Below are positions 35,766-42,666 of a stretch of 42,832 nucleotides of DNA, piece after piece; position 1 is the first letter of the stretch, and every line of letters starts with the position of its first letter. This stretch comes from Prochlorococcus sp. AG-676-L21 (GTDB lineage Bacteria > Cyanobacteriota > Cyanobacteriia > PCC-6307 > Cyanobiaceae). A program made the position numbers and the translations under genes. The notes under the pieces are model-generated. The model saw only the letters and a list, made by a program, of their open reading frames with translations, had not been told where the DNA came from and did no database searches. The stretch lies in NCBI GenBank assembly GCA_003210915.1, contig QCUA01000011.1:1-42832 (forward strand). Direction: 5' to 3'.

Positions 35766-35786
35766 TTATTCCCAATCAATGGTTCC
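35766..35786 (-). repeat. att-like guaA 3'-end fragment, copy A
   Basis: 21 bp, two to three changes from the consensus TTATTCCCACTCAATAGT plus TCC. On the minus strand it reads G-T-I-D-W-E-stop. The known GuaA C-terminus is T-I-E-W-E. It lies at the left edge of the island. Confidence 0.7.
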
Positions 35787-36050
35787 ACCCAATTTTGATA
35801 CTTAAAAGTCGTTGGTATCATTGACTTATTTGAAGTGACAATTCCCTTGACAAACCGATTACTTCCATTCTTTATACTTTTCGTTGTAATTATATGAACT
35901 AATTGTAAAGAATTGGTTTTTGTTTTCAACAAGTAATTTAATTATCTTTTTCAACGCTCCAAAGTGTTCTTAGTGCTTTTATGTCATTATCTGAATTGTT
36001 AGACAAAATAACAAATCACTGCCCAAGTTTCTAACTGAATGGTCGCTTCA

Positions 36051-36145
36051 AGAATATCAAGAACACGCGAAGAAACCATTCCTTAGAAACCTAAAAAAGT
36101 AGGATAGGCAGATATCAAAAAGAAGATACTAAAAACTTGAAAAGC
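36051..36145 (+). repeat. 95-bp direct repeat flanking the acyltransferase, left unit
   Basis: Aligns without gaps to 38331-38425, with 76 of 95 positions identical. In one frame both read E-Y-x-E-H-x-K-K-P-F-x-x-N-L-K-x-stop, with the TAG at the same place, which suggests 3' ends of two copies of one lost gene. Confidence 0.85.
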
Positions 36146-36213
36146 GATATGTAATGCCTTTGAAAAATTAGAGGATGTTGCATAAACTAATAATTATTAG
36201 TTACTAAATTTTG

Positions 36214-38256
36214 ATGTCAGTAGGTGGCAAATATAATAAATCATCAATACAAAGTCGATATCGTCCAGAGATTGATGGTTTAAGAGCATTTGCCGTAGTC
36301 GCTGTAATTATCAATCACTTCAACAAAGAAATACTACCAAATGGATACCTTGGTGTTGATATCTTTTTTGTTATCTCAGGATTTGTCATAACATCATCTC
36401 TTTATCAAAGACCGAGTAAAAACTTCAAGGATTTTATCAGTAGATTTTATGAACGCCGAGTAAAAAGATTAGTACCAGCACTTTCAATTTTTGTATTGAT
36501 TATGAGCATTGCAATCTGCTTATTCAATCCAGAACCAATTTTATCTTTGAGAACAGGTCTAACTGCATTGTTTGGATTATCAAATCTATACCTAATAAAA
36601 CAATCAACGGACTACTTTGCACAATCAACAGATCTCAATGTATTCACACACACTTGGTCTCTTGGTGTTGAAGAGCAGTTCTACATTCTATTCCCTTTCC
36701 TGATTTGGTTCTCTGGATTTGGAAGACAAACCAAAAATGGTGTTCGAAACCTTTTTCTAATAGTTGGGGGGCTTACAATTGCTTCGCTAATTGCATTTCT
36801 CTATCTCTATCAAACTAACCAACCTTCAGCGTATTTCTTGATGCCGACAAGATTCTGGGAGATGGCATCAGGATGTTTGTTATTCATTGGATTTCTGAAG
36901 CGATCATCTATTGAACAAATCCTTGAGAAAGTGCCACCGCTTTTAGTGCTTTCACTGATTGTTGGTGTAATGTATCTTCCGATGTCGAAGGCAACAATAT
37001 CCACGGTTACAGTGGTTACTCTTTCGGTAGTGCTTATCGCTTCTTTGAAAAAAAGAACAGCAGCATACACATTTTTCACCAATCCTAGAGTTGTTTATAT
37101 AGGTTTGATCTCTTATTCGCTATACCTATGGCACTGGGGTATTCTTTCAATAAGTCGTTGGACAATCGGAATTTATTGGTGGTCAGTACCAATACAAGTT
37201 GTCCTGATTATTGGTCTTGCAATTGCTTCTTATCGATATATCGAAAGGCCAATTCGTAAAGGCAATTGGTTTGGGGAACGTTGGAAAACTTTAGCACTTA
37301 GTGGTGGGTTGTTGATCACTCTTTCTGGTGGTCTTATTGCGCTTGGAAGACCTCTGAAGGGAAGAATCTACTTAGGTAAAGAATTACAATGCATTCCTTT
37401 TCAGTATGAAACGTGCTCATCAGCAGATCGTCCTCATCAGGTAGTCACTCCTTTTATAAGAGAGACACAAATACAGCGAAATGAATGCTTATTATACAAA
37501 GGTCCTATGACAACTGAAGTAATGGAATTATGCACAGTTCTTCCAAAAGTAAAAAACTTTCCTAATATTTTTATCGCAGGTAGTAGTTATTCTCACCATT
37601 TCTCGCCAGTTTTTGAAGATTTGAGGAATGAATTTGGAATCGGTATTTCAATGATTACAACTGCAGGTTGTGATCTAGATCAATTGCTTATCAATGAAAA
37701 AACTAATGATGATTGTAGAAAAAGCAACAAAAATAAAATAACCTTTATCGAAAAAAATGCAAAAGAAGGAGATATTTTATTCACAACTATTACTGACACT
37801 AGCAAGTTTGACAAAGGTTCTGTAGAAAAGATTACTGAAATTGCTCGGAACAAAAATATGAATGTTGTTTATTTGACACCAATACCTAAATGGGAGCGTC
37901 TGAATCCTGGATTTGATGATATATGTAAAAGTGTATTTCAGATCCAATGGTACAGACCAAAAAGGACCATAAATTGCTCTACTTATTCCGAGATCGATAG
38001 AAATGTGTATGAAAAAAAAGAAAATCATACATTAGATGTTTTGAAGAAAATTGAAAGAACTTACCCTAACTTTCATGTCTTTCCAATTCATGAGTTTCTC
38101 TGCGATTCTTCAAAATGTCCAAGTCATATAAACGGTATTAGATTATATAGAGACAATGATGGACATATATCTATCTATGCTGCAAAACAATATTTTAGTT
38201 CCGAAATAAGATCTTTTCTACTTCATAGAAAACTTATCGAGAAAAGTAATCCTTGA
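36214..38256 (+). CDS. Membrane acyltransferase (OatA/WecH-type) fused to an SGNH domain
   Basis: A 680-residue fusion. N-terminal acyltransferase-3 domain of about 10 transmembrane helices: R-P-E-I-D-G-L-R-A-F-A-V-V-A-V-I-I-N-H-F, Y-L-G-V-D-I-F-F-V-I-S-G-F, F-Y-E-R-R-V-K-R-L-V-P-A, H-T-W-S-L-G-V-E-E-Q-F-Y-I-L-F-P. The C-terminal domain (from about residue 410) has SGNH-hydrolase motifs: A-G-S-S-Y-S-H-H (serine block) and D-N-D-G-H-I-S (Asp-His pair). Such proteins O-acetylate surface polysaccharide or peptidoglycan. ATG 36214 is preferred over TTG 36211. The gene lies between two 95-bp direct repeats, in the island. Base use looks somewhat higher in G+C than the surrounding DNA, consistent with transfer. 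Confidence 0.9.
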   Translation: MSVGGKYNKSSIQSRYRPEIDGLRAFAVVAVIINHFNKEILPNGYLGVDIFFVISGFVITSSLYQRPSKNFKDFISRFYERRVKRLVPALSIFVLIMSIAICLFNPEPILSLRTGLTALFGLSNLYLIKQSTDYFAQSTDLNVFTHTWSLGVEEQFYILFPFLIWFSGFGRQTKNGVRNLFLIVGGLTIASLIAFLYLYQTNQPSAYFLMPTRFWEMASGCLLFIGFLKRSSIEQILEKVPPLLVLSLIVGVMYLPMSKATISTVTVVTLSVVLIASLKKRTAAYTFFTNPRVVYIGLISYSLYLWHWGILSISRWTIGIYWWSVPIQVVLIIGLAIASYRYIERPIRKGNWFGERWKTLALSGGLLITLSGGLIALGRPLKGRIYLGKELQCIPFQYETCSSADRPHQVVTPFIRETQIQRNECLLYKGPMTTEVMELCTVLPKVKNFPNIFIAGSSYSHHFSPVFEDLRNEFGIGISMITTAGCDLDQLLINEKTNDDCRKSNKNKITFIEKNAKEGDILFTTITDTSKFDKGSVEKITEIARNKNMNVVYLTPIPKWERLNPGFDDICKSVFQIQWYRPKRTINCSTYSEIDRNVYEKKENHTLDVLKKIERTYPNFHVFPIHEFLCDSSKCPSHINGIRLYRDNDGHISIYAAKQYFSSEIRSFLLHRKLIEKSNP

Positions 38257-38330
38257 TAACCAAAAATCACTGGCAAGTCGTATGAATCTCAAATTATAAA
38301 AATACTATACAAAACTCTTTTTGCTTTAAA

Positions 38331-38425
38331 AGAGTATCGAGAACACGAGAAGAAACCATTTTATAAAAACCTAAAACAGTAGGATGGGAAGATATAAAAC
38401 GAAAGATACTATAAACCTACAAAAC
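38331..38425 (+). repeat. 95-bp direct repeat flanking the acyltransferase, right unit
   Basis: 80 percent identical without gaps to 36051-36145. It starts 75 nt after the acyltransferase stop. Confidence 0.85.
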
Positions 38426-38618
38426 TTTGAAAACGCCCTTGAGATAGCAATCAAATAAAAAAATTGCCCAGTAAAAAATAGGGTAAGGGGTTTTATATCC
38501 CTACTTCTAAACCAGATAAAAAGAGTTCTATTTTTTTAGATTTATTTCTAGAAGTTGGGAATTTTTTGTTTGTTGAACCCATAAATTAGGAATTGTTTAT
38601 AGTGAAAAAATTAAATTG

Positions 38619-38795
38619 AAATTGATTTCTTCATAAAGACGATGACAAAGTGACAAATAAAACCCGCAAAAAACATACGAAATAAAATCGTAGTTATATT
38701 GTCATCTTGTCTTTATGATTTTTACCACAACAAACCACAAGAATGAGGATATGACTACACTTTGACCCTATAGTTTATTTCCACTCAATAGTTCC
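38619..38795 (+). repeat. Long direct repeat, first copy (ends in att copy B1)
   Basis: About 177 bp, matching 39749-39933 with small gaps. The 23 bases at 38749-38771 are identical to 39887-39909. Other shared blocks are ATTGATTTCTTCATA and TGTCATCTTGTCTT. Confidence 0.85.
38775..38795 (-). repeat. att-like guaA 3'-end fragment, copy B1
   Basis: Minus strand reads S-K-S-R-G-T-I-E-W-K-stop, compared with S-K-P-P-A-T-I-E-W-E in GuaA proteins. One base (T for C) changes the final Glu to Lys. The right flank resembles that of copy A for about 50 bp. Confidence 0.75.
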
Positions 38796-38854
38796 ACGTG
38801 ATTTTGATGCTTCAAAGTCGTTGGTATCATTGACTTGAGTGATGACACTATTCT

Positions 38855-38875
38855 CACGTAAAACCCACGTAAAAC
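38855..38875 (+). repeat. Tandem 10-bp repeat, 11-bp period
   Basis: CACGTAAAAC occurs twice (38855-38864 and 38866-38875), exactly one helical turn apart. The related pair CACGTGAAAC is at 40001-40010 and 40012-40021, beside att copy C. Confidence 0.8.
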
Positions 38876-38913
38876 GGATTAATTTAAATTATAACTAGGT
38901 TCTTAAAATCTGT

Positions 38914-38934
38914 TTATTCCCACTCAATAAAACC
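38914..38934 (-). repeat. att-like guaA 3'-end fragment, copy B2
   Basis: Minus strand reads G-F-I-E-W-E-stop. It lies 139 bp from copy B1 in the same orientation. Confidence 0.72.
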
Positions 38935-38993
38935 ACCTAAAAAGACCACTCCACTTTGACTGGTATGACTGACTTGAATTGAGTTAGGTATTT

Positions 38994-39014
38994 CGCAACA
39001 AACCCGCAACAAAG
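38994..39014 (+). repeat. Tandem CGCAACAAA repeat, 11-bp period
   Basis: CGCAACAAAC at 38994-39003 and CGCAACAAAG at 39005-39014. Related tandem forms lie at 39854-39874 left of copy C, and a single CTCGCAACAAAC occurs near 39791. Confidence 0.78.
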
Positions 39015-39153
39015 TTAAACCCATAATTCTTTATACTTTTGAACGATACTTATTGATTTAAGTGTAAAGAATATCAAGAAGAATTCAACTTTTCATTCGC
39101 TACTTTTAATCAGAAAAAACTTAAAGAAGATTTGATCCGATTTTTATAAATAA

Positions 39154-39240
39154 TCAGGTGTGGGTTGCTGTAGTAAGAACTATAAACATAGCAATCGCTC
39201 CAGCAGATAAAACATACTTTAAAAAGTTATTAATCTTCAT
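39154..39240 (-). CDS. 28-residue membrane peptide coupled to the VanZ-like gene
   Basis: ATG at 39238-39240 overlaps the stop of the VanZ-like gene in the classic ATGA arrangement, and TGA is at 39154-39156. The product is basic at the start (M-K-I-N-N-F-L-K-Y) and then a single hydrophobic segment (V-L-S-A-G-A-I-A-M-F-I-V-L). The overlap points to coupled translation. Too short for certainty. Confidence 0.5.
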   Translation of the reverse strand: MKINNFLKYVLSAGAIAMFIVLTTATHT

Positions 39241-39656
39241 CGCAAAAAGGAAATAGTAAGACCAATAATAGTTGAAACGATAAGAACTAACAAGTCATTT
39301 ATATCGAAAGTACCTGGTAAAAATCCTACAAATTGAAGCAACTCAGAACTGACCGCAATAACAGGTACAATTAAACGAAAAATAATTGCCGAAAGAGAAC
39401 TATCTTTATGCCAAATAGCGCCAATAAAGCAGCAGAAAGAAATCACCCAAAAACCATATGGCGCAGAAAATATAATGTATTTCATTCGATCAGAATTCAA
39501 CGACTCGAATGATCCGCGAATTGAACTTACAATAAAATCAAGACCAAGATTTTTTGCCCACTTAAACATCAGCAAAGTTTCCGATCTGAATTTTAAATAT
39601 AGATAAGAACCAATAAGTAAAAAAATTAGACCAACAAATATTTTTAAGCCACGCAT
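39237..39656 (-). CDS. VanZ-like membrane protein
   Basis: A 139-residue protein with four hydrophobic segments. The family motif appears near the C-terminus: S-S-E-L-L-Q ... P-G-T-F-D-I-N-D-L-L-V, followed by S-T-I-I-G-L-T. VanZ-like proteins are membrane proteins linked to the cell surface, and VanZ itself gives low-level teicoplanin resistance; the reaction is not known. It lies on the opposite strand from the acyltransferase and sulfotransferase, bracketed by att copies B2 and C, and it is probably the cargo of the middle cassette. The start ATG 39656 is followed by basic M-R-G-L-K. Confidence 0.75.
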   Translation of the reverse strand: MRGLKIFVGLIFLLIGSYLYLKFRSETLLMFKWAKNLGLDFIVSSIRGSFESLNSDRMKYIIFSAPYGFWVISFCCFIGAIWHKDSSLSAIIFRLIVPVIAVSSELLQFVGFLPGTFDINDLLVLIVSTIIGLTISFLR

Positions 39657-39748
39657 ATCGATATCAGAAGAATATTTTTTTCTAAAATTTTCTCATTATT
39701 AAATATACATAAATAATTTAATATGACGTTTGTGAAGAAATTTATTAA

Positions 39749-39933
39749 AAATTGATTTCTTCATATAGAAGATGAAAAGTGTCAAATAAAACTCGCAACA
39801 AACAGACGATTTATAAACCCAGTAATAATGTCATCTTGTCTTCACTATTACACCTCAACAAACTCGCAACAAACCGCAAGAAGAGAATATGACTACACTT
39901 TGACCCTATGGTTTATTCCCACTCAATAGTCCC
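39749..39933 (+). repeat. Long direct repeat, second copy (ends in att copy C)
   Basis: About 185 bp, matching 38619-38795. The two copies bracket the VanZ-like gene in direct orientation, 1.13 kb apart. Confidence 0.85.
39913..39933 (-). repeat. att-like guaA 3'-end fragment, copy C
   Basis: Minus strand reads G-G-T-I-E-W-E-stop, the closest of the four to a real GuaA end. Confidence 0.75.
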
Positions 39934-40000
39934 TCCAAAAAGGTTAATAAAAAAGACAGTTATATCAATGGGTCTGAACATATTATAACACGTATTCCGC

Positions 40001-40021
40001 CACGTGAAACCCACGTGAAAC
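40001..40021 (+). repeat. Tandem CACGTGAAAC repeat, 11-bp period
   Basis: CACGTGAAAC at 40001-40010 and 40012-40021, about 70 bp right of copy C. The matching pair near copy B1 is about 60 bp to its right, so the spacing to the core is kept. Confidence 0.78.
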
Positions 40022-40154
40022 CTAGTAGGCAGCGAACCATAAGAAAAAATATTTATTACTTTACTTTCATAGAGATGTAAAGATTATTTTGAGTATCTTA
40101 CAAAAGAAATAAGTACTGATTGACATATCGAAAGTTCCATAGATAATCTTTATT

Positions 40155-41093
40155 TTGGATATAAATAGATTATTGTTTTTCAATCCACGCTTAATTATTA
40201 TTGGATGCTTAAGACCTTCTGTTCAGTTTGAGTTGTTAAAAAAAGCTAATAGATTTCCTATTATTTCTTTTTATTTATTCCAGAATATTGTACTCGGTTG
40301 GTTGGCTGAACCTCTTTATTGGTTGCAAAAAATTCTTTACAAGAAGCCAAAGAATATGCCTGATCCAATTTTTATTATAGGTGCATGGAGAAGTGGAACA
40401 ACATACCTCCACACAGAAATAGTTAAAGCTACTAAAGCAGCTACAATAAAAAATACGTTTTCATGTTGCCCTCAGGCAGCCTTAATATTTAAAGAACTTT
40501 TTCGCAAATTTATACCATCTTATAAAAATAGATTTTTTGATTGGGTCCCATTATTAGCAGAGGGACCTCAAGAGTTAGATATTGCATTAATGAGATTGAG
40601 TTGCGAACATCCTCCAACATCAATTGGTCTTGGAAAGTCATTATCTAAGGATTTAGAAAGATGGTACAAATGGAAAGCTACATTAGATTTCAAAAAAAAA
40701 TTAAAATTACTTCTTGAATGGGCATGGATTCATGATGGTTTACCTGGAAAAGTTTTTATCAATAAAGCTCCAGCATTTACAACGAGAGTTGACTTATTAC
40801 TTGAGTTATTTCCCAACTCAAAATTTATTTACATTGAACGTAAATACGATCATGTGAAAAGTATAGAAAAATCTATCAAATCATTTAATAAAGAATTTGG
40901 TTTTATTCCATATCTTGGGAACGCAGAGAAAGATGCAAAGTTTACTAGATCCTTCATATTAGATAAATGGCAAATAATGAAAAATCTTATTCCTAAGGAC
41001 AATTTAATAGAAGTTACATATGAAGATCTTATAAAAACTCCAAAAAAAACTATAGATAATATCAAAACGTTTACAGGGGTAAGTGTTATTTAA
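40155..41093 (+). CDS. Sulfotransferase family protein
   Basis: A 312-residue protein with the PAPS-binding loop P-I-F-I-I-G-A-W-R-S-G-T-T-Y-L-H (about residues 72-87). The region F-I-Y-I-E-R-K-Y-D-H-V-K-S matches the 3'-phosphate-binding strand, and V-T-Y-E-D-L-I-K-T-P is the late conserved motif. The family moves sulfate from PAPS to sugars or lipids, so surface glycan sulfation is likely. The N-terminal 60 residues are hydrophobic (F-Y-L-F-Q-N-I-V-L-G-W-L) and may associate with membrane. The frame is only open from 40143, so TTG 40155 is the best start. It converges with a small gene 12 nt away. Confidence 0.87.
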   Translation: MDINRLLFFNPRLIIIGCLRPSVQFELLKKANRFPIISFYLFQNIVLGWLAEPLYWLQKILYKKPKNMPDPIFIIGAWRSGTTYLHTEIVKATKAATIKNTFSCCPQAALIFKELFRKFIPSYKNRFFDWVPLLAEGPQELDIALMRLSCEHPPTSIGLGKSLSKDLERWYKWKATLDFKKKLKLLLEWAWIHDGLPGKVFINKAPAFTTRVDLLLELFPNSKFIYIERKYDHVKSIEKSIKSFNKEFGFIPYLGNAEKDAKFTRSFILDKWQIMKNLIPKDNLIEVTYEDLIKTPKKTIDNIKTFTGVSVI

Positions 41094-41105
41094 ATCAAAA
41101 ATAAA

Positions 41106-41414
41106 TTAGAAGATTTTGGCAAGCGCATCAATTAAAGGAGTTTGATTAGGATATTTTTTTTCAAATCTACAGGCTTCTTCAGTAGTTGGAATTATTTCAT
41201 GAAGAAGGAGATCTTCAACCCATTCAAGATCATTCTGTACAAAATCTTCTTTTGCAACTGATTTAAGTAATTCTATTTTTAATTTATCCCAAGCTTGTTT
41301 TTTATCATAATTATTTTGTTGCTGTATTTGCTTAAAAGTTGATTGAATACTTAGATACCATTTTCTGACTTGTTCGACATTATCAAAACCAGATGTATCT
41401 ATAAATTTAGTCAA
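41106..41414 (-). CDS. Small acidic-helical protein, paralog 1 of a tandem pair
   Basis: A 102-residue soluble protein of no family I recognise. It aligns with the next gene: W-x-x-x-I, W-x-x-L-x-x-E, E-x-x-F-x-x-x-D-L-x-W, E-A-x-R and a C-terminal T-P-L-I-D-A-L. It seems all-helical and contains no Cys or membrane segment. The pair (41106-41414 and 41479-41793) is in the same orientation with 64 nt between. It is probably transcribed with the genes to the right. Function unknown. Confidence 0.75.
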   Translation of the reverse strand: MTKFIDTSGFDNVEQVRKWYLSIQSTFKQIQQQNNYDKKQAWDKLKIELLKSVAKEDFVQNDLEWVEDLLLHEIIPTTEEACRFEKKYPNQTPLIDALAKIF

Positions 41415-41478
41415 ACTATAAATAAATTCTTGAAAAAAACTTATTTTCTATTTGCTTATAAAAAAACATAATAGATAT

Positions 41479-41793
41479 TTAAGTTCCAGATTTATCTCGG
41501 GCTCTAAGATTACCAAGAGCATCTAACAGAGGCGTTGAATGTTTAAATCTAATAGTAAGTCTTACCGCTTCCCATAAAGTAACATCTCTTTTTGATGTAA
41601 GAATTTCTCTGGTCCAAGCCAAGTCGTCCTCGCCAAATTGACCCTCAGGAGTAATTCTTTTTATCTCATTTTCAAGTTCTTTCCAAACCTGCTCATCCGT
41701 CCAGTTACGGATTGTTTGGATATCTTTATAGAGAATTCTTATTCCGCTCTGCCACTCATCCATTCTCTTTTCCATTTTTTCAAATTTATTCAT
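41479..41793 (-). CDS. Small helical protein, paralog 2 of a tandem pair
   Basis: A 104-residue protein, N-terminus M-N-K-F-E-K-M-E-K-R-M-D-E-W. It aligns to the preceding paralog through its conserved W, E-F/D-L-x-W and T-P-L-L-D-A-L motifs (D-D-L-A-W-T-R-E-I-L, S-T-P-L-L-D-A-L-G). Its ATG shares one base with the stop of the membrane protein gene (TAATG), so it is translated by coupling. Not recognised. Confidence 0.77.
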   Translation of the reverse strand: MNKFEKMEKRMDEWQSGIRILYKDIQTIRNWTDEQVWKELENEIKRITPEGQFGEDDLAWTREILTSKRDVTLWEAVRLTIRFKHSTPLLDALGNLRARDKSGT

Positions 41794-41990
41794 TATTTAT
41801 CTCTTAGTATCGAATTTAATCCTATTTTTAAGAACTTTCTTATAGTGTATTTACCAAAAGGGAAAAATCTTGATGCTTTAGGTAATTTTTTTTCTAAAAA
41901 TGCAATATAGTTTCGGCGAGAAATAGGTTCCATAAAAAAGCCTAAAATATATAAACTTAACCATCCAAATAAGCAAAATGCTATCCACAT
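41793..41990 (-). CDS. 65-residue membrane protein, unrecognised
   Basis: A hydrophobic N-terminus forms one span (W-I-A-F-C-L-F-G-W-L-S-L-Y-I-L-G-F-F) and is followed by a strongly basic region (S-R-R-N-Y, K-K-L-P-K-A-S-R-F-F, K-Y-T-I-R-K-F). That fits a cytoplasmic tail by the positive-inside rule. It overlaps paralog 2 by one base. The RHH gene stop lies 19 bp upstream. Not recognised. Confidence 0.62.
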   Translation of the reverse strand: MWIAFCLFGWLSLYILGFFMEPISRRNYIAFLEKKLPKASRFFPFGKYTIRKFLKIGLNSILRDK

Positions 41991-42009
41991 AACTTTTTAC
42001 TCATGTGAT

Positions 42010-42489
42010 TTAAACATTTAAATCCTTATTTTTATTGATTTTACTGAGCATTACATTCATTTTATTAATCTTATAATCTGTTTCCAATTCTAATTCTTCA
42101 ATTAAACCGTCTGGTTTCAAAGCTTCTTCTACTAATAATAAATCTTTTCCCACTGATTCCTCCAATGATTCTTTATGAGATTCTGATATTAAAGAGAGTA
42201 TATCTTCAATTTGTTTTAATTTAGAATTTTCATCAATATCTGATTGATTTGAACTCTTAGATTTTAAAATTTCATTAATTAATAATTTACTTTCATCAAT
42301 TTTTGATTTTAAATCATCTGACTTTGCCTTCGATAAAAGAGATTGATATTTTTTAGAATTCATTGCATCTTCTACAATGCTTCCAACCATACTAGATAAC
42401 GATCTGCGCTCAATTTTTGCAATTACCTTAAGCTTTTTAAATAACTCTTTCTGAAAAAGAACCTGTACCCTATCAAGCTTAGTAGGCAT
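42010..42489 (-). CDS. Ribbon-helix-helix (CopG/Arc-like) protein with coiled-coil tail
   Basis: A 159-residue protein. Residues 1-45 resemble an RHH DNA-binding unit: strand R-V-Q-V-L-F, helix K-E-L-F-K-K-L-K-V-I-A-K-I-E, turn, and helix S-L-S-S-M-V-G-S-I-V-E-D-A. After it comes a long charged region (about 55-155) with Leu/Ile/Lys/Glu heptads (coiled coil). Start ATG 42489 gives M-P-T-K-L-D-R-V; the upstream extension to 42540 runs through promoter-like DNA and is rejected. It may repress its own promoter and the divergent one (see 42521-42666). Such plasmid-type regulators often accompany toxin or partition genes. None is recognised here. Confidence 0.72.
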   Translation of the reverse strand: MPTKLDRVQVLFQKELFKKLKVIAKIERRSLSSMVGSIVEDAMNSKKYQSLLSKAKSDDLKSKIDESKLLINEILKSKSSNQSDIDENSKLKQIEDILSLISESHKESLEESVGKDLLLVEEALKPDGLIEELELETDYKINKMNVMLSKINKNKDLNV

Positions 42490-42520
42490 TAGTTGATTAA
42501 TGTAAATTACAGAAAACGAT

Positions 42521-42666
42521 ACACACTTATAGTATAACAAATAGTATTTATTAATACTAATCCGGCAAATTAACTTTAAATGTTTATTGTTATTTATAGG
42601 TTATATCATGATATCCAAATAACAAACAAATATTCAAAGTGTGTTATAGTATGTATAAGTGTGTAA
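42521..42666. promoter_or_regulatory. Divergent promoter region with inverted operator-like segments
   Basis: ACACACTTATA at 42521-42531 is exactly inverted at 42656-42666 (TATAAGTGTGT), with a second shared part (TATAACA / TGTTATA) at 42533-42539 and 42642-42648. Between them lies the perfect palindrome TAGTATT-tatt-AATACTA (42542-42559). This suggests two matching promoters, one for the RHH gene leftward and one rightward, with a palindrome that could be a protein-binding site. Confidence 0.5.

Larger units (their letters stand above)
35722..36213. other. 492-bp island-edge region: att-like copy A and repeat unit
   Basis: No credible gene. It contains att-like copy A (35766-35786), then a stretch similar to the right flank of copy B1 (about 35787-35830). 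An inverted pair ATTCTTTATAC / TTGTAAAGAAT lies around 35867-35912, and the first 95-bp unit of a direct repeat at 36051-36145. A 72-residue frame on the minus strand here only spans repeated DNA. Confidence 0.7.
38257..39153. other. 897-bp non-coding repeat-rich region (att copies B1 and B2)
   Basis: No credible gene. In order it holds the second 95-bp repeat (38331-38425), a weak hairpin near 38485-38510 and the long direct repeat 38619-38795 ending in att copy B1. Next come tandem CACGTAAAAC sites at 38855-38875, att copy B2 (38914-38934), tandem CGCAACAAA sites at 38994-39014 and the inverted pair ATTCTTTATAC / GTGTAAAGAAT at about 39026-39071. Confidence 0.75.
39657..40154. other. 498-bp non-coding repeat region (att copy C)
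   Basis: No credible gene. It holds the second copy of the long direct repeat (39749-39933) with tandem CAACAAAC sites, att copy C (39913-39933), tandem CACGTGAAAC (40001-40021), and a short AT-rich leader before the sulfotransferase. Confidence 0.75.

Noticed and set aside
35714..35932. 72-residue minus-strand frame at the island edge
   Set aside because: It runs through the att-like core and its repeated flank; the homologous DNA at copy B1 does not keep the frame.
38855..40021. CRISPR-like array
   Set aside because: The short repeats are in pairs with a 1-bp gap, with no spacers and no cas operon; arm sites explain them better.
42490..42540. Longer N-terminus of the RHH protein
   Set aside because: It reads promoter-like DNA that is repeated inverted at 42642-42666; the RHH fold starts after ATG 42489.
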